Below the pieces are notes generated by a model. That model saw only the letters and a program-made list of their open reading frames with translations, was not told the origin of the DNA and did no database searches. Source: Achromobacter mucicolens (GTDB taxonomy: Bacteria > Pseudomonadota > Gammaproteobacteria > Burkholderiales > Burkholderiaceae_B). From it: a DNA stretch of 64,000 bases. The position numbers and the translations under genes were made by a program. Shown one piece after another: positions 17,328-25,995 of the stretch. Position 1 is the stretch's first letter, and every line of letters begins with the position of its first letter. The stretch is taken from positions 186,001 through 250,000 of the forward strand of contig NZ_CADIJP010000003.1 in the NCBI RefSeq assembly GCF_902859725.1. The letters are read 5' to 3'.

Positions 17328-18023
17328 ATGACGCAAACCGTACCGCCACCGATCGAGGGCCAGGACATCGACCGCAAGGCGATGCAGGCCCTCATCGAGG
17401 CCGCCCCGGGCGTCCCGCTGTCATTTGTCGATTGCGACTTCCAGGAAGCGGACTTTTCGCGCCTGGATCTGCGCGGCTTTCAATTCAGCGGCTGCGCGAT
17501 CGCCGGCGCCTCGTTCCAAGGTGCGGACCTGACCGACACGCAATGGCTGCGCTGCCGGGGCGGGTCGGCCAATTTCGCATCGGCCGACGCCAGCGAGGCC
17601 TCCTTCCAGAACTGCGACCTGAACAACGCCAACTGGCGCCGTGCGCGGCTGGCCAGCGCGCGCTTGCGGGCATGCAAGCTGACGGGTTCGGATTTCGATG
17701 GCATCGCGTGCCTGGGGTGGTCGCTCGAGGAATGCCTGCTGGTCGGCGCCCTGCTGCGCGGCGTGTCGTTTCGCAAGAGCAACCTGCTCCAGCTCGATTT
17801 CTCGGACGCGGATCTGTCGGGCAGCGATTTCCGCGAGACGGTCTTTCACGGCGGCAGCCTGCGCAACGCCACCCTGAAAAACGTTCACTTCGAAGGCGCG
17901 GACCTGCGCGAAGCCGATCTGGGCGGGCTGGACCTGACGGCCGCCGCGCGGCTGGCGGGCGCCACCATCTCCAAGACCCAGGCGGCGGCGCTGCTGGCTG
18001 AACTGCGCATCAGCGTGGTCTGA
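17328..18023 (+). CDS. pentapeptide-repeat protein
   Basis: A 231-residue protein built largely of A(D/N)LXX-type pentapeptides, for example SFVDCDFQEADFSRLDLRGF, GASFQGADLTDTQ and ADLSGSDFRETVFHGGSLRN, which fold as a right-handed four-sided beta-helix. Qnr and McbG in this family protect DNA gyrase by mimicking DNA, but many members have other or unknown roles. Charge pattern and length (Qnr about 218) would allow a Qnr-like role, though no Qnr-specific loop could be recognised. It lies just downstream of the GvpU-like gene. Confidence 0.88.
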   Translation: MTQTVPPPIEGQDIDRKAMQALIEAAPGVPLSFVDCDFQEADFSRLDLRGFQFSGCAIAGASFQGADLTDTQWLRCRGGSANFASADASEASFQNCDLNNANWRRARLASARLRACKLTGSDFDGIACLGWSLEECLLVGALLRGVSFRKSNLLQLDFSDADLSGSDFRETVFHGGSLRNATLKNVHFEGADLREADLGGLDLTAAARLAGATISKTQAAALLAELRISVV

Positions 18024-18082
18024 CGCCTTTCCGGTGCACCGCGCGCTTGCGCGGGCGCAGGCCGGCGTTGCGGCGCTTCGAT

Positions 18083-18802
18083 TCAGCCGGGACGCCGGAA
18101 GCGCGCCCGCGCCGCCTCGATCTGCGCGTGGCAGACGCAGCCGCTCATGTGCTCGTTCACCATCCCGACGGCCTGCATGAAGGCGTGGATGGTGGTTGGC
18201 CCGACAAACGTCCAGCCTCGCCGCTTCAATGCGCGCGAAAGTTCGATCGACGCCTTGGATGTGGGATTGTTGTCCCAGTAGTGCCGGTCCACGGCCGCCG
18301 GACGCGCCTGCGGCTGCGGCTCGTGCGACCATAGCCAGCCGGCGAGCGACCCGGTTTCATCGGCAAGTTCGCGCGCGCGCTGCGCGTTGTTGATGGCCGA
18401 CACGATCTTGGCGCGGTTGCGCACGATGGCGGCATTGCCCATCAGGCGCTCCACGTCGCGCTCGGTATAACGAGCCACGCGTTCCATGTCGAAATCGTCG
18501 AACGCCTCGCGAAACGCCTCGCGCTTGCGCAGGATGGTGATCCACGCCATGCCGGCCTGAAAGCCTTCCAGGCAGATCTTTTCGACCAGCCGCCGGTCGT
18601 CCGCCACGGGCCGGCCCCATTCATGATCGTGATAGTCCGGCATGGACGGCTGCCAGAAGCAGCGCGGCACGCCGTGCTCGTCGACGATCAGGCCAGGGTC
18701 GGGACTGCCGGCGTCCGGGCTACCGGGGTCCGGGCTGGCGGGGTCCGGGCTGGCGGGGTCCGGCTTGAGCTGATCCCCGCCAGTCTGCCTGCCAGTGCTC
18801 AT
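18083..18802 (-). CDS. tag: DNA-3-methyladenine glycosylase I
   Basis: A 239-residue base-excision enzyme that removes 3-methyladenine from alkylated DNA. After an unusual N-terminal extension, the Tag domain starts at PRCFWQPSMPDYHDHEWGRP and contains GFQAGMAWITILRKREAFR and GWTFVGPTTIHAFMQAVGMVNEH. The zinc site is present: Cys of RCFW, His of the HDHEW segment, and the C-terminal H.SGC.CH pair. E. coli Tag has 187 residues; the extra ~45 here are a Pro/Asp/Ser-rich tail made of repeated SPDPx units. Its start overlaps the LprI-like gene by 4 bases. Confidence 0.92.
   Translation of the reverse strand: MSTGRQTGGDQLKPDPASPDPASPDPGSPDAGSPDPGLIVDEHGVPRCFWQPSMPDYHDHEWGRPVADDRRLVEKICLEGFQAGMAWITILRKREAFREAFDDFDMERVARYTERDVERLMGNAAIVRNRAKIVSAINNAQRARELADETGSLAGWLWSHEPQPQARPAAVDRHYWDNNPTSKASIELSRALKRRGWTFVGPTTIHAFMQAVGMVNEHMSGCVCHAQIEAARARFRRPG
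18696..18763. repeat. 15-base tandem repeat in the 5' part of tag
   Basis: About 4.5 units of gggtccgggctggcg (minus-strand coding for SPDPA-like pentapeptides): the units at 18726-18740 and 18741-18755 are identical, those at 18696-18710 and 18711-18725 diverge by several bases, and a partial unit follows at 18756-18763. As the unit is a multiple of three, copy-number change would alter tail length but not frame. Confidence 0.8.
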
Positions 18803-19203
18803 GGCTTGCGGGGCACCGGGCAGCTGGTGTCGCCTTCCTCGCACGCGAGATACGCGCGCAGTTCCTTGGTGCGGGCCTGCGTGAGCTTATCCAGGCACTG
18901 GCTCAGCACCATCGGATACGCGCTGCCGCCCGTAACGCCTGCTGACGAAAACGCGCATTCGGCATCGCGAAAGAACAGCCACGCCTTCTGCGCGGTCTGC
19001 AATTGCGTCAAGGCGGCCTTGCTGTCTTTCAGACGCTCGGTCACTTCCTTGTACGCGGCGTTCAAGTCGGCGTCGGACTTGCGATAGGCCTGGTCCGCGC
19101 AAAGGTTCATGTCGGTCTGGGTCGAGGCCTGGTCACACTTGAGCACTTGGGCCTGCGCCCCCGCTGCAAGCAGGAGCGCTGCGGCGGCAAACACGATACG
19201 CAT
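18799..19203 (-). CDS. LprI/DUF1311-family secreted protein (lysozyme-inhibitor-like)
   Basis: A 134-residue exported protein: signal peptide MRIVFAAAALLLAAGAQAQ followed by a DUF1311 domain with the family pattern C..A.TQ.DMN.CA...Y..AD..LN..Y and the later KAWLFFRDAECAF. Four or more Cys suggest disulphides. Mycobacterial LprI, of the same domain, inhibits lysozyme; enterobacterial YecT is also of this type. Its stop overlaps the tag start by 4 bases, so the two are probably translated from one mRNA, although no functional link is evident. Confidence 0.8.
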   Translation of the reverse strand: MRIVFAAAALLLAAGAQAQVLKCDQASTQTDMNLCADQAYRKSDADLNAAYKEVTERLKDSKAALTQLQTAQKAWLFFRDAECAFSSAGVTGGSAYPMVLSQCLDKLTQARTKELRAYLACEEGDTSCPVPRKP

Positions 19204-19334
19204 GGGAGTTCCTCCTGTATCCGGTGGGTGGTGGGTTTGGGTGATTGCCGTTGGGTCGGCAAATGCTTGGGGGAAAGTGTCGCACGGATGCCGGCCCCGC
19301 GCAGCGCGCCCGCTCGTCGCCTAAGATAGGGCCC

Positions 19335-20156
19335 ATGAAGATCCAATTGCTTTCCGATTTGCATCTTGAAACCGATCCCACCTTCGTGGCACAACCTTCG
19401 CCCGGGGCCGACCTGCTTATCCTGGCCGGCGACATCGGTTCGTATCGCCAGGGCTCACGGCTGGAGCGGGACGATTTCGGCCTGGGCGACTATTCGCCCC
19501 GCCAAGGCTGGCCCACGCCTGTTCTCTTCGTGCCGGGCAACCACGAATACGACAACGTGGATTTCGACGAGACGCATGAGCGCCTGCGCGACCTGTGCGA
19601 GACCCTGGGCATCCAATGGCTGGAACGGGAGACCACGGTGATCGGCGGCGTGCGGTTCGTGGGCACGACGCTGTGGACGGACTTCGACGCGCTTGCCGCG
19701 CCGGACGACGCGCTGGGGGAAGTCCTGAAAAAACGCGCCAAGGCTTTCCGGGCCGCGGACTTCTATCTGGAAAAGGCCGAAATGCGCCGCCACGGTGCAC
19801 CCTTCATGGCCGAACAGATGCGCGAGCAAGGCCTGGCCTGCCAACAATGGCTGGACGCCGCGTTGCGCGTACCGTTTGACGGCACGACGGTAGCGATCAC
19901 GCACTTTGCGCCCACCCTGGCCAGCGCCGATCCGCGCTACGGGGTCACGCCGGGGACAGCGGGATTCTGCAACGCGCTGGACGGGTTGCTGCCGCTGGCC
20001 GACGTGTGGATACACGGACATCTGCACTGTCCGCAGGACTACGTGAAGGACGGCTGCCGGGTGATTGCGAATCCGCTGGGGTATGCAAAGAAGGGGGAAC
20101 AGGAGGGCTTCGCGCCGGGGAAGTTGTGGGAAGTACCGGCCGATCACCGCCCGTGA
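19335..20156 (+). CDS. calcineurin-like metallophosphoesterase
   Basis: A 273-residue cytoplasmic phosphoesterase with all five metal-binding blocks: LLSDLHLE (D and H at residues 8 and 10), ILAGDIGS, FVPGNHEYD, ITHFAPTLAS and WIHGHLH. These ligate two metal ions for phosphoester hydrolysis; the substrate is unknown. The ATG at 19335 is chosen because the first beta-strand MKIQLLSDLHLE starts there. The 3' end overlaps the convergent PAAR-like gene by 13 bases. Confidence 0.88.
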   Translation: MKIQLLSDLHLETDPTFVAQPSPGADLLILAGDIGSYRQGSRLERDDFGLGDYSPRQGWPTPVLFVPGNHEYDNVDFDETHERLRDLCETLGIQWLERETTVIGGVRFVGTTLWTDFDALAAPDDALGEVLKKRAKAFRAADFYLEKAEMRRHGAPFMAEQMREQGLACQQWLDAALRVPFDGTTVAITHFAPTLASADPRYGVTPGTAGFCNALDGLLPLADVWIHGHLHCPQDYVKDGCRVIANPLGYAKKGEQEGFAPGKLWEVPADHRP

Positions 20157-20617
20157 TCGGCAATATTGCAGGGCTCACTTGGCGACGTGAAGCGGGCGAA
20201 AAAGCCATGTCGAATGGCGGTTCGTTGCACCTTCGCATCCGGACCCACGTACACATCCACTCGGCTGTACGGGCCGTTTACTTCCACATAATCCCCGCTT
20301 TCCGCTGGCAAGCTGACCGAGGTCCAGTAGTCGGAAGCGTGATGCCAATCGGTGTAATACATCGCCGACTCACCGGGGTGTAGCGTTCTTCTAGCGAGGT
20401 ACACGTCGGTATCGTAGAAATAGCCTATCGGGGAACCTCCCGCAGCCGAATAGTGAATAACCACGACCGGTCGGCAGAAATACCAAAACAACGTCAGCGC
20501 GCAAAGCAATCCTGCCACCGTGGCGCAGCCAATCTGGATGTAGGAAGAAAATCCCTCCATCACCGTGCCGCCATGGGTTGTCTTGTCGCCAACACGAATG
20601 ATCGGGCGCCCTGTCAT
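20144..20617 (-). CDS. truncated PAAR motif fused to a membrane helix and an unknown domain
   Basis: A 157-residue protein with an odd layout. Residues 1-22 (MTGRPIIRVGDKTTHGGTVMEG) match the first part of a PAAR domain, the tip of T6SS and other injection spikes, but the rest of the PAAR fold, including the later Cys/His ligands, is missing. A transmembrane helix follows (about 28-50), then a C-terminal region with Tyr/Ser/Val-rich strands and no recognised family. The second ATG (20617) is preferred to that at 20620 because AGGAG is 5 bases before it. Base use is clearly more AT-rich than in neighbours, a sign of transfer. Confidence 0.65.
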   Translation of the reverse strand: MTGRPIIRVGDKTTHGGTVMEGFSSYIQIGCATVAGLLCALTLFWYFCRPVVVIHYSAAGGSPIGYFYDTDVYLARRTLHPGESAMYYTDWHHASDYWTSVSLPAESGDYVEVNGPYSRVDVYVGPDAKVQRTAIRHGFFARFTSPSEPCNIADHGR

Positions 20618-20727
20618 CATGGCTCCTGGCAATTGCTGATGCACCGGAGTTTGAGCGCCGAAGAATGCGGCTTGAATCAGATAAACACGAAAATCGCCTG
20701 ACGCATTGGCATCCCGTCATGCAAAGC

Positions 20728-20759
20728 AAAAAGCCCACCGCTTTCACAAGTGAGCTTTT
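20728..20759 (-). terminator. intrinsic terminator after tas
   Basis: On the minus strand, AAAAGCTCAC and GTGGGCTTTTT pair with one mismatch around an 11-base loop, followed by a T-run. It lies about 75 bases after the tas stop. Confidence 0.65.
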
Positions 20760-20832
20760 GCACGTAGACCGTTACAGAGATCAATAGCGTCCGATCAGGG
20801 CACTGAGTTCTTCCTGCCCTGCACGCCTCGCC

Positions 20833-21882
20833 TCAGGGCGCCGGATTCGGATGCCGCGTGTGGATCTGGTTGATCGCGTCCAGCACGTCTGCCGGCAAGG
20901 TCACGTCGACGCTGTCGATGTTTTCCTTGAGCTGTTCCAGCGACGTCGCGCCGATCAGGTTGCTGGTGACGAAGGGGCGCTGGTTGACCCAGGCGAGCGC
21001 CAGGTGCGTCGGCGAGATGCCGTGTGCGCGGGCCAGTTCCACGTATTCGCGCGTGGCGGCTTCGGCCTGGGGGTTGCTGTAGCGGGTGAAGCGCGAGAAG
21101 ACCGTCAGGCGGGCGCCGGCCGGCTTGGCGCCGTCCAGGTATTTGCCGCACAGCATGCCCATCGCCAGCGGCGAATACGCAAGCAGGCCCACGCCTTCGT
21201 GGTGCGTGAATTCCGACAGGCCGATCTCAAACACGCGGTTCAGCAGGCTGTAGGCGTTCTGGATCGAGGCGATGCGCGGCAGGCTCTGGGTTTCGGCGTG
21301 GCGCAGGAACTGGCTGACGCCCCACGGCGTTTCGTTGGACACGCCCACGTGACGCACCTTGCCTGCGCGCACGAAGTCCTGCAGCACGGACAGGGTTTCC
21401 TCGATCGGCACGGTGTGCTCGTCTTCGACCCACGGGTAGTTCAGCTGGCCGAACGTGGCCGTGGTGCGGTCGGGCCAGTGGAGCTGATACAGGTCCAGGT
21501 AGTCCGTCTGCAGCCGCTTCAGGCTGGCGTCCAGCGCCGCGGTCAGGTTTTTGCGGTCCAGGAAGGTCTTGCCGTCGCGGATGTGGCCGGGACGCTTGGG
21601 GTCGCGCACGGGGCCGGCAACCTTGCTGGCCAGCACGATGTCGTTGCGGCGGCCCGTCTTGGCCAACCACGTGCCGATGTAGGTTTCAGTCAGGCCCTGC
21701 GTTTCGGGCTTGGGCGGCACCGGGTACATTTCGGCCACGTCGACCAGGTTGACGCCGCGCTCCAGCGCGTAGTCCAGTTGCTGATGCGCGTCAGCTTCGG
21801 TGTTCTGCTCGCCCCAGGTCATGGTGCCCAGCCCGATCAGGCTGACGTCCAGGTCGGTACGGCCGAGTTTGCGGTATTTCAA
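20833..21882 (-). CDS. tas: NADP(H)-dependent aldo-keto reductase, Tas type
   Basis: A 349-residue TIM-barrel oxidoreductase nearly identical in length to E. coli Tas (346). The start MKYRKLGRTDLDVSLIGLGTMTWGEQN, and TQGLTETYIGTWLA, are characteristic. The catalytic tetrad is visible: Asp and Tyr in NLVDVAEMYP, Lys in VLASKVAG, and His in LYQLHWPD. The NADP-binding end SNLIGATSLEQLKENI is conserved. The physiological substrate is not known; E. coli tas was found as a suppressor of a tyrosine requirement. It is a single gene with its own terminator. Confidence 0.92.
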   Translation of the reverse strand: MKYRKLGRTDLDVSLIGLGTMTWGEQNTEADAHQQLDYALERGVNLVDVAEMYPVPPKPETQGLTETYIGTWLAKTGRRNDIVLASKVAGPVRDPKRPGHIRDGKTFLDRKNLTAALDASLKRLQTDYLDLYQLHWPDRTTATFGQLNYPWVEDEHTVPIEETLSVLQDFVRAGKVRHVGVSNETPWGVSQFLRHAETQSLPRIASIQNAYSLLNRVFEIGLSEFTHHEGVGLLAYSPLAMGMLCGKYLDGAKPAGARLTVFSRFTRYSNPQAEAATREYVELARAHGISPTHLALAWVNQRPFVTSNLIGATSLEQLKENIDSVDVTLPADVLDAINQIHTRHPNPAP

Positions 21883-22038
21883 GTTCTGCTCCGTGCGGGG
21901 TCTTCAAGTTGGGAAGCGACACCTTACTCCAAGATGTTGGCATTTCGCTGACGGGCGGGGCGTCAGGGCCACGCCCGATTGCCGCCGCCGCGCAATCGGC
22001 TTACGCTGATGCGCACGTCCAAACCGGGGGAAGACGGC

Positions 22039-22827
22039 ATGCTGCGGGAAGTTGACGAAGTCATCATCTTTTTCGTCGTGCTCATCATTTTCCTGGCCGT
22101 CATCGAGCTTGCATACCGGCTCGGCCGCCGGCTGCGCAAGCCGGCCGACGAGGCAGCCAAGACGCACATCACCGCGCTTCAGACCGCGCTGCTCGGCCTC
22201 TTGGCCCTGCTGCTGGGGTTTACGTTCGCCATGTCGGTCACGCGTTTCGAGACGCGCAAGAACCTGGTGCTGGAAGAGGCCAACGCCATCGGCAACGCCT
22301 ATTGGCGATCGCAGCTCATTCCCGCCGAACACCGGCCTGCCGTGGCGAAGATGCTGCATGAATACGCCTCAGCATCGCTGGACTACCACCTGGCCGATCA
22401 GGATTCGCCGCGCTTTGCCGCCGCCAACGCCACCGCGCGCCGCATCGAACGCCAGATCCGGGCGGCGGTCGCCGCCCGGGCAGAGAACCCGCCGACCATC
22501 TCCACCATCATGTTCATCCAGGCCATCAACGAGATGGCGCAGATCAACGAAAAGCGCCGTGTCGCGCTGGAAAACCACGTGCCGGAGCCGGTGTACTACC
22601 TGCTCTTCATTGTGGCCGCCGGATCGATGGCCTACATTGCCTACGGCACCGGCCTGCACGGACGGCGGCGGCCCGTGTCGACCGGCATGTTCGCCGCGCT
22701 GATCGCGCTGGTGCTGACCTTCATCCTGGACATCGACCAGCCGAGCGGCGGCTTGATCGAGGTGGGCCAGGAAAGCATGGAACGCATGCGGGACACGCTG
22801 GCCGATGAAATGCGTCAGCAGCCCTAG
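22039..22827 (+). CDS. DUF4239-like inner-membrane protein
   Basis: A 262-residue membrane protein with four likely helices: two near the N-terminus (about residues 6-27 and 45-65, ALQTALLGLLALLLGFTFAMS) and two near the C-terminus (YYLLFIVAAGSMAYIAYG and FAALIALVLTFILDIDQPSGGLI). A charged, mostly helical cytoplasmic stretch lies between. The layout and the RFETRKNLVLEEANAIG and DIDQP.GG elements fit the DUF4239/bestrophin-like group, whose function is unknown. The ATG at 22039 follows GGGGGAAG; an in-frame ATG at 22009 has no such site. Confidence 0.75.
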   Translation: MLREVDEVIIFFVVLIIFLAVIELAYRLGRRLRKPADEAAKTHITALQTALLGLLALLLGFTFAMSVTRFETRKNLVLEEANAIGNAYWRSQLIPAEHRPAVAKMLHEYASASLDYHLADQDSPRFAAANATARRIERQIRAAVAARAENPPTISTIMFIQAINEMAQINEKRRVALENHVPEPVYYLLFIVAAGSMAYIAYGTGLHGRRRPVSTGMFAALIALVLTFILDIDQPSGGLIEVGQESMERMRDTLADEMRQQP

Positions 22828-22833
22828 GCGCGT

Positions 22834-23283
22834 TCAGGGAAAGTATTCCAGCACCTCGTCGTTCCTGTCGTCGAACGTGCCCGTGGAACGCCAGCCCAGG
22901 TGCCGGTAAAAGCCATAGGAACGCACGGCGGGGTCGCTGGCGCATCCCAGGGTCAGCCGTTTAAAGCCAAGCGCCGTCAGATCGCGCACCACCAGGTTCA
23001 AGAGCGTCTTGCCCACGCCCTGCCCCTCGTAGTCGGGCAGCAACGCCAGGACCACGATTTCGCCGGCCTGCCTGTCGCCAAAACAGTAGCCCGCGATCTT
23101 GCCGTCAGACGTGGCCACGTAGCCGGGCAGCGAACCGTCGTCGATTGCCGCCGCCCAGGACGCAAGGGTGACGCCCGCCGCGGCCAGGTCTTCGGCTGAA
23201 AACGCGTTCTCGCGGGTTTTGCCGCGGATGTCGATGCAGGCCGCCACGTCCTCGGCGCGGGCGGGCCGGTAGATCAATTCCAT
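22834..23283 (-). CDS. GNAT-family N-acetyltransferase
   Basis: A 149-residue acyltransferase of the GNAT fold, complete in length. It opens IYRPARAEDVAACIDIRG and contains the acetyl-CoA pyrophosphate loop in VVLALLPDYEGQGVGKTLLN (Q-x-x-G-x-G/A-like), followed by GFKRLTLGCASDPAVRSYGFYRHLGW. The acceptor substrate cannot be deduced. It is 6 bases downstream of the uvrA2 gene and probably cotranscribed with it. Confidence 0.85.
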   Translation of the reverse strand: MELIYRPARAEDVAACIDIRGKTRENAFSAEDLAAAGVTLASWAAAIDDGSLPGYVATSDGKIAGYCFGDRQAGEIVVLALLPDYEGQGVGKTLLNLVVRDLTALGFKRLTLGCASDPAVRSYGFYRHLGWRSTGTFDDRNDEVLEYFP

Positions 23284-23289
23284 GTTTCC

Positions 23290-25926
23290 TCAATCAAAGA
23301 AGGGGCGCAGAAACTGCGCCGTTACGCCGGCGTTGCCGCGGCTGACGGCCTGCGGCGTGCCGGCCGCCACGATGGCGCCGCCCGCTTCGCCGGCGCCGGG
23401 GCCGACGTCCAGCATCCAGTCGCTGCCCGCCACCACGCGCAGGTCGTGTTCCACCACGACCACGGTGTTGCCGGCGTCGACCAGGCCGTGCAATTGCGTC
23501 ATCAGTTTGTCCACATCCGCCGCGTGCAGGCCCGTGGTGGGCTCGTCCAGGACGTACAGCGTGTTGCCGCGCTGGCTGCGTTGCAGCTCGGTCGCCAGCT
23601 TGATGCGCTGCGCCTCGCCGCCGGACAGTTCCGTGGCGGGCTGCCCCAGGCGCAGATAGCCCAGTCCGATGTCAGAGAGCAGCGTCAGGGGACGCGACAC
23701 GACGGCCTCGTCCTTGAAGAACGCGCGCGCCTCGTCCACGGTCATGTCCAGCACCTGCGCGATGTTGCGGCCATTCCATTCGACTTCGAGCGTCTTGGCG
23801 TTGTAGCGGCTGCCGTGGCACGTGGGGCACGGCGCATACACGCTGGGCATGAACAGCAATTCGACGTGGACGAAGCCTTCGCCCTCGCAGGTCTCGCAGC
23901 GCCCTTGCGCGACGTTGAAGGAAAAGCGGCCGGCGCCGTAACGCCGCGACCGGGCGGCCTTGGTGCCGGCAAACAGCTTGCGCACGTGGTCAAAGAGGCC
24001 GGTATACGTGGCGAGGTTGGACCGCGGCGTGCGGCCGATGGGCTTCTGGTCCACATTGACCAGCCGCTTGATGGCTTGCGCGCCGGCATGGAGGCGGCCC
24101 GTCGTGCGCGGCAGATTGCCGGGCTGCGGCAGGTCGCTGTCGGATTCCTCGGCGGGCAGCTCCTGGCCCAGATGTTCGCCCACCAGTTCGACCAGCGCCT
24201 GGCTGACCAGGCTGGACTTGCCCGACCCGGACACGCCCGTCACCGCCGTGAACGCCCCCAGCGGAAAGCGCGCGTCCACGCCATGCAGGTTGTTGCGGTG
24301 GATGCCGCGCAGCTCAAGCCACCCGGTGGGCTCGCGCGGCGTGCGCCGGCTGGCGGGCCGGGCATCGAACAGATATTTGGCCGTGACTGATTCCTTGACC
24401 TTGCGCAGGCCGTCTGGCGGACCGCTGTACAGCACCTGCCCGCCATGCTGGCCCGCGCCGGGCCCCACGTCCACCAGCCAATCGGCGCGGCGCAGCGTGT
24501 CCAGGTCGTGCTCGACGACGAAGAGCGTGTTGCCGCCCGCCTTGAGCTGGTCCAGCGCACGGTGCAGCGCCTGGCCGTCCGCGGGGTGTAGGCCGGCCGA
24601 GGGCTCGTCCAGCACATACACCACGCCAAAGAGGTTGGAGCGGATCTGCGTGGCAAGCCGCAAGCGCTGCAATTCGCCGGGCGACAGCGTCGGCGTGGAC
24701 CGGTCCATCGCCAGATAGCCCAGTCCCAGCGCCTGCAGCGTGCCGATGCGCTCGACCAGGTCGTGCGCGATGCGCTGCGCGGCAATGCGCTTCTCGGGCG
24801 ATGCGTCCGGCGTGCGGCGCACGTCGCTGCTGCCTGCATGCGACAGCCCGCCCGACGCCACGCGCCGTGCGTTGGCGCGCACCCCGGCGGCCTTGCTGCG
24901 GGTCGTGCCGGCCTTGGCGGCCGCGTCGTCGAAGCGGCCTTCGGCGGCGGGCGTCAGGATCTCGGCGATGCGGGCCAGCGGCAGTTGCGACAGGCTGCCG
25001 ATGTCCAGGCCCGCAAACGTCACGGACAACGCCTCGCGTTTGAGACGCCGGCCGCCGCATTCCGGGCAGGGCGCGCCGGTCATGAAGCGGGCCACGCGCT
25101 TTTTCATCATGGCGCTTTGCGTGGTGGCAAACGTGTGCATGACGTAACGACGCGCGCCGGTGTAGGTGCCCATGTAGCTGGGCTCGGCCTTGCGGCGCAG
25201 CGCGGCGCGCGTCTCGGCGGGCGTGAAGCCGGCGTAGACGGGCACGGTTGGCTGCTCGTCGGTGTACAGGATCCAGTCGCGATCCTTCTTGGGCAGGTCG
25301 CGCCACGGCTTGTCCACGTCGTAGCCCAGCGTCACCAGGATGTCGCGCAGGTTCTGGCCATGCCAGGCGGGCGGCCACGAGGCAATGGCCCGCTCGCGAA
25401 TGGACAGCGACGGGTCCGGCACCATGGACGCCTCGGTCACGTCGTACACATAGCCCAGGCCGTGGCAATGCGGGCAGGCGCCCTGCGGCGTGTTCGGCGA
25501 AAAGTCCTCGGCGTACAGCATGGGCTGGCGCGCGGGATACATCCCGGCACGCGAGTACAGCATCCGCAGCATGCTCGACAGGGTCGTCACACTGCCCACC
25601 GTGGAGCGCACGTTGGGCGTGCCGCGCTGCTGCTGCAATGCCACCGCGGGCGGCAGGCCGTCGATGGCGTCGACGTCGGGCACGCCCACCTGATCGATCA
25701 GGCGGCGGGCGTACGGCGACAGCGATTCCAGGTAGCGGCGCTGCGCTTCGGCATACAAGGTGCCGAACGCGAGCGAGGATTTGCCCGACCCGGACACGCC
25801 GGCGAACACCACGAGCGCGTCGCGCGGGATGCTGACGTCGACGTTCTTCAGATTGTGTTCCCGCGCGCCTCGCACGCGGATGCAGGCATCGGGGCCCGGC
25901 TTCGAAGGTGTCTTGCGCTGGCTCAT
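23290..25926 (-). CDS. UvrA2-type excinuclease ABC subunit A-like ATPase
   Basis: An 878-residue class II UvrA protein with two ABC ATPase modules. Walker A motifs are FAGVSGSGKSSLAFG and AVTGVSGSGKSSLVSQ; signature/Walker B blocks are LSPGELQRLRLATQI...LDEPSAGLHP and LSGGEAQRIKLATEL...LDEPTTGLH. Zinc-finger cysteines appear in CPHCHGLGYVYDV, CPECGGRRLKRE and CETCEGEGFVHVE. UvrA2 proteins bind DNA but are not the main repair UvrA; they are linked to tolerance of DNA-binding drugs and to self-resistance. An Ala/Arg/Ser-rich insertion lies between the zinc region and the first signature. The start MSQRK at 25926 is preferred to an upstream in-frame one. Confidence 0.92.
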   Translation of the reverse strand: MSQRKTPSKPGPDACIRVRGAREHNLKNVDVSIPRDALVVFAGVSGSGKSSLAFGTLYAEAQRRYLESLSPYARRLIDQVGVPDVDAIDGLPPAVALQQQRGTPNVRSTVGSVTTLSSMLRMLYSRAGMYPARQPMLYAEDFSPNTPQGACPHCHGLGYVYDVTEASMVPDPSLSIRERAIASWPPAWHGQNLRDILVTLGYDVDKPWRDLPKKDRDWILYTDEQPTVPVYAGFTPAETRAALRRKAEPSYMGTYTGARRYVMHTFATTQSAMMKKRVARFMTGAPCPECGGRRLKREALSVTFAGLDIGSLSQLPLARIAEILTPAAEGRFDDAAAKAGTTRSKAAGVRANARRVASGGLSHAGSSDVRRTPDASPEKRIAAQRIAHDLVERIGTLQALGLGYLAMDRSTPTLSPGELQRLRLATQIRSNLFGVVYVLDEPSAGLHPADGQALHRALDQLKAGGNTLFVVEHDLDTLRRADWLVDVGPGAGQHGGQVLYSGPPDGLRKVKESVTAKYLFDARPASRRTPREPTGWLELRGIHRNNLHGVDARFPLGAFTAVTGVSGSGKSSLVSQALVELVGEHLGQELPAEESDSDLPQPGNLPRTTGRLHAGAQAIKRLVNVDQKPIGRTPRSNLATYTGLFDHVRKLFAGTKAARSRRYGAGRFSFNVAQGRCETCEGEGFVHVELLFMPSVYAPCPTCHGSRYNAKTLEVEWNGRNIAQVLDMTVDEARAFFKDEAVVSRPLTLLSDIGLGYLRLGQPATELSGGEAQRIKLATELQRSQRGNTLYVLDEPTTGLHAADVDKLMTQLHGLVDAGNTVVVVEHDLRVVAGSDWMLDVGPGAGEAGGAIVAAGTPQAVSRGNAGVTAQFLRPFFD

Positions 25927-25995
25927 GGCCCAAATAGTAATAGACCGAAGATCGAGCTTGGCGTGATCGACCTGAAACTTGCTGGCAGCCGCCAT

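Noticed and set aside
18039-18054. CCGCGC-GCTT-GCGCGG hairpin after the pentapeptide gene
   Set aside because: A short GC hairpin without a T-run; such hairpins are frequent in this GC-rich DNA, so it is not called a terminator.
18696-18763. CRISPR-like array
   Set aside because: The units are contiguous 15-mers without spacers and lie in frame inside tag.
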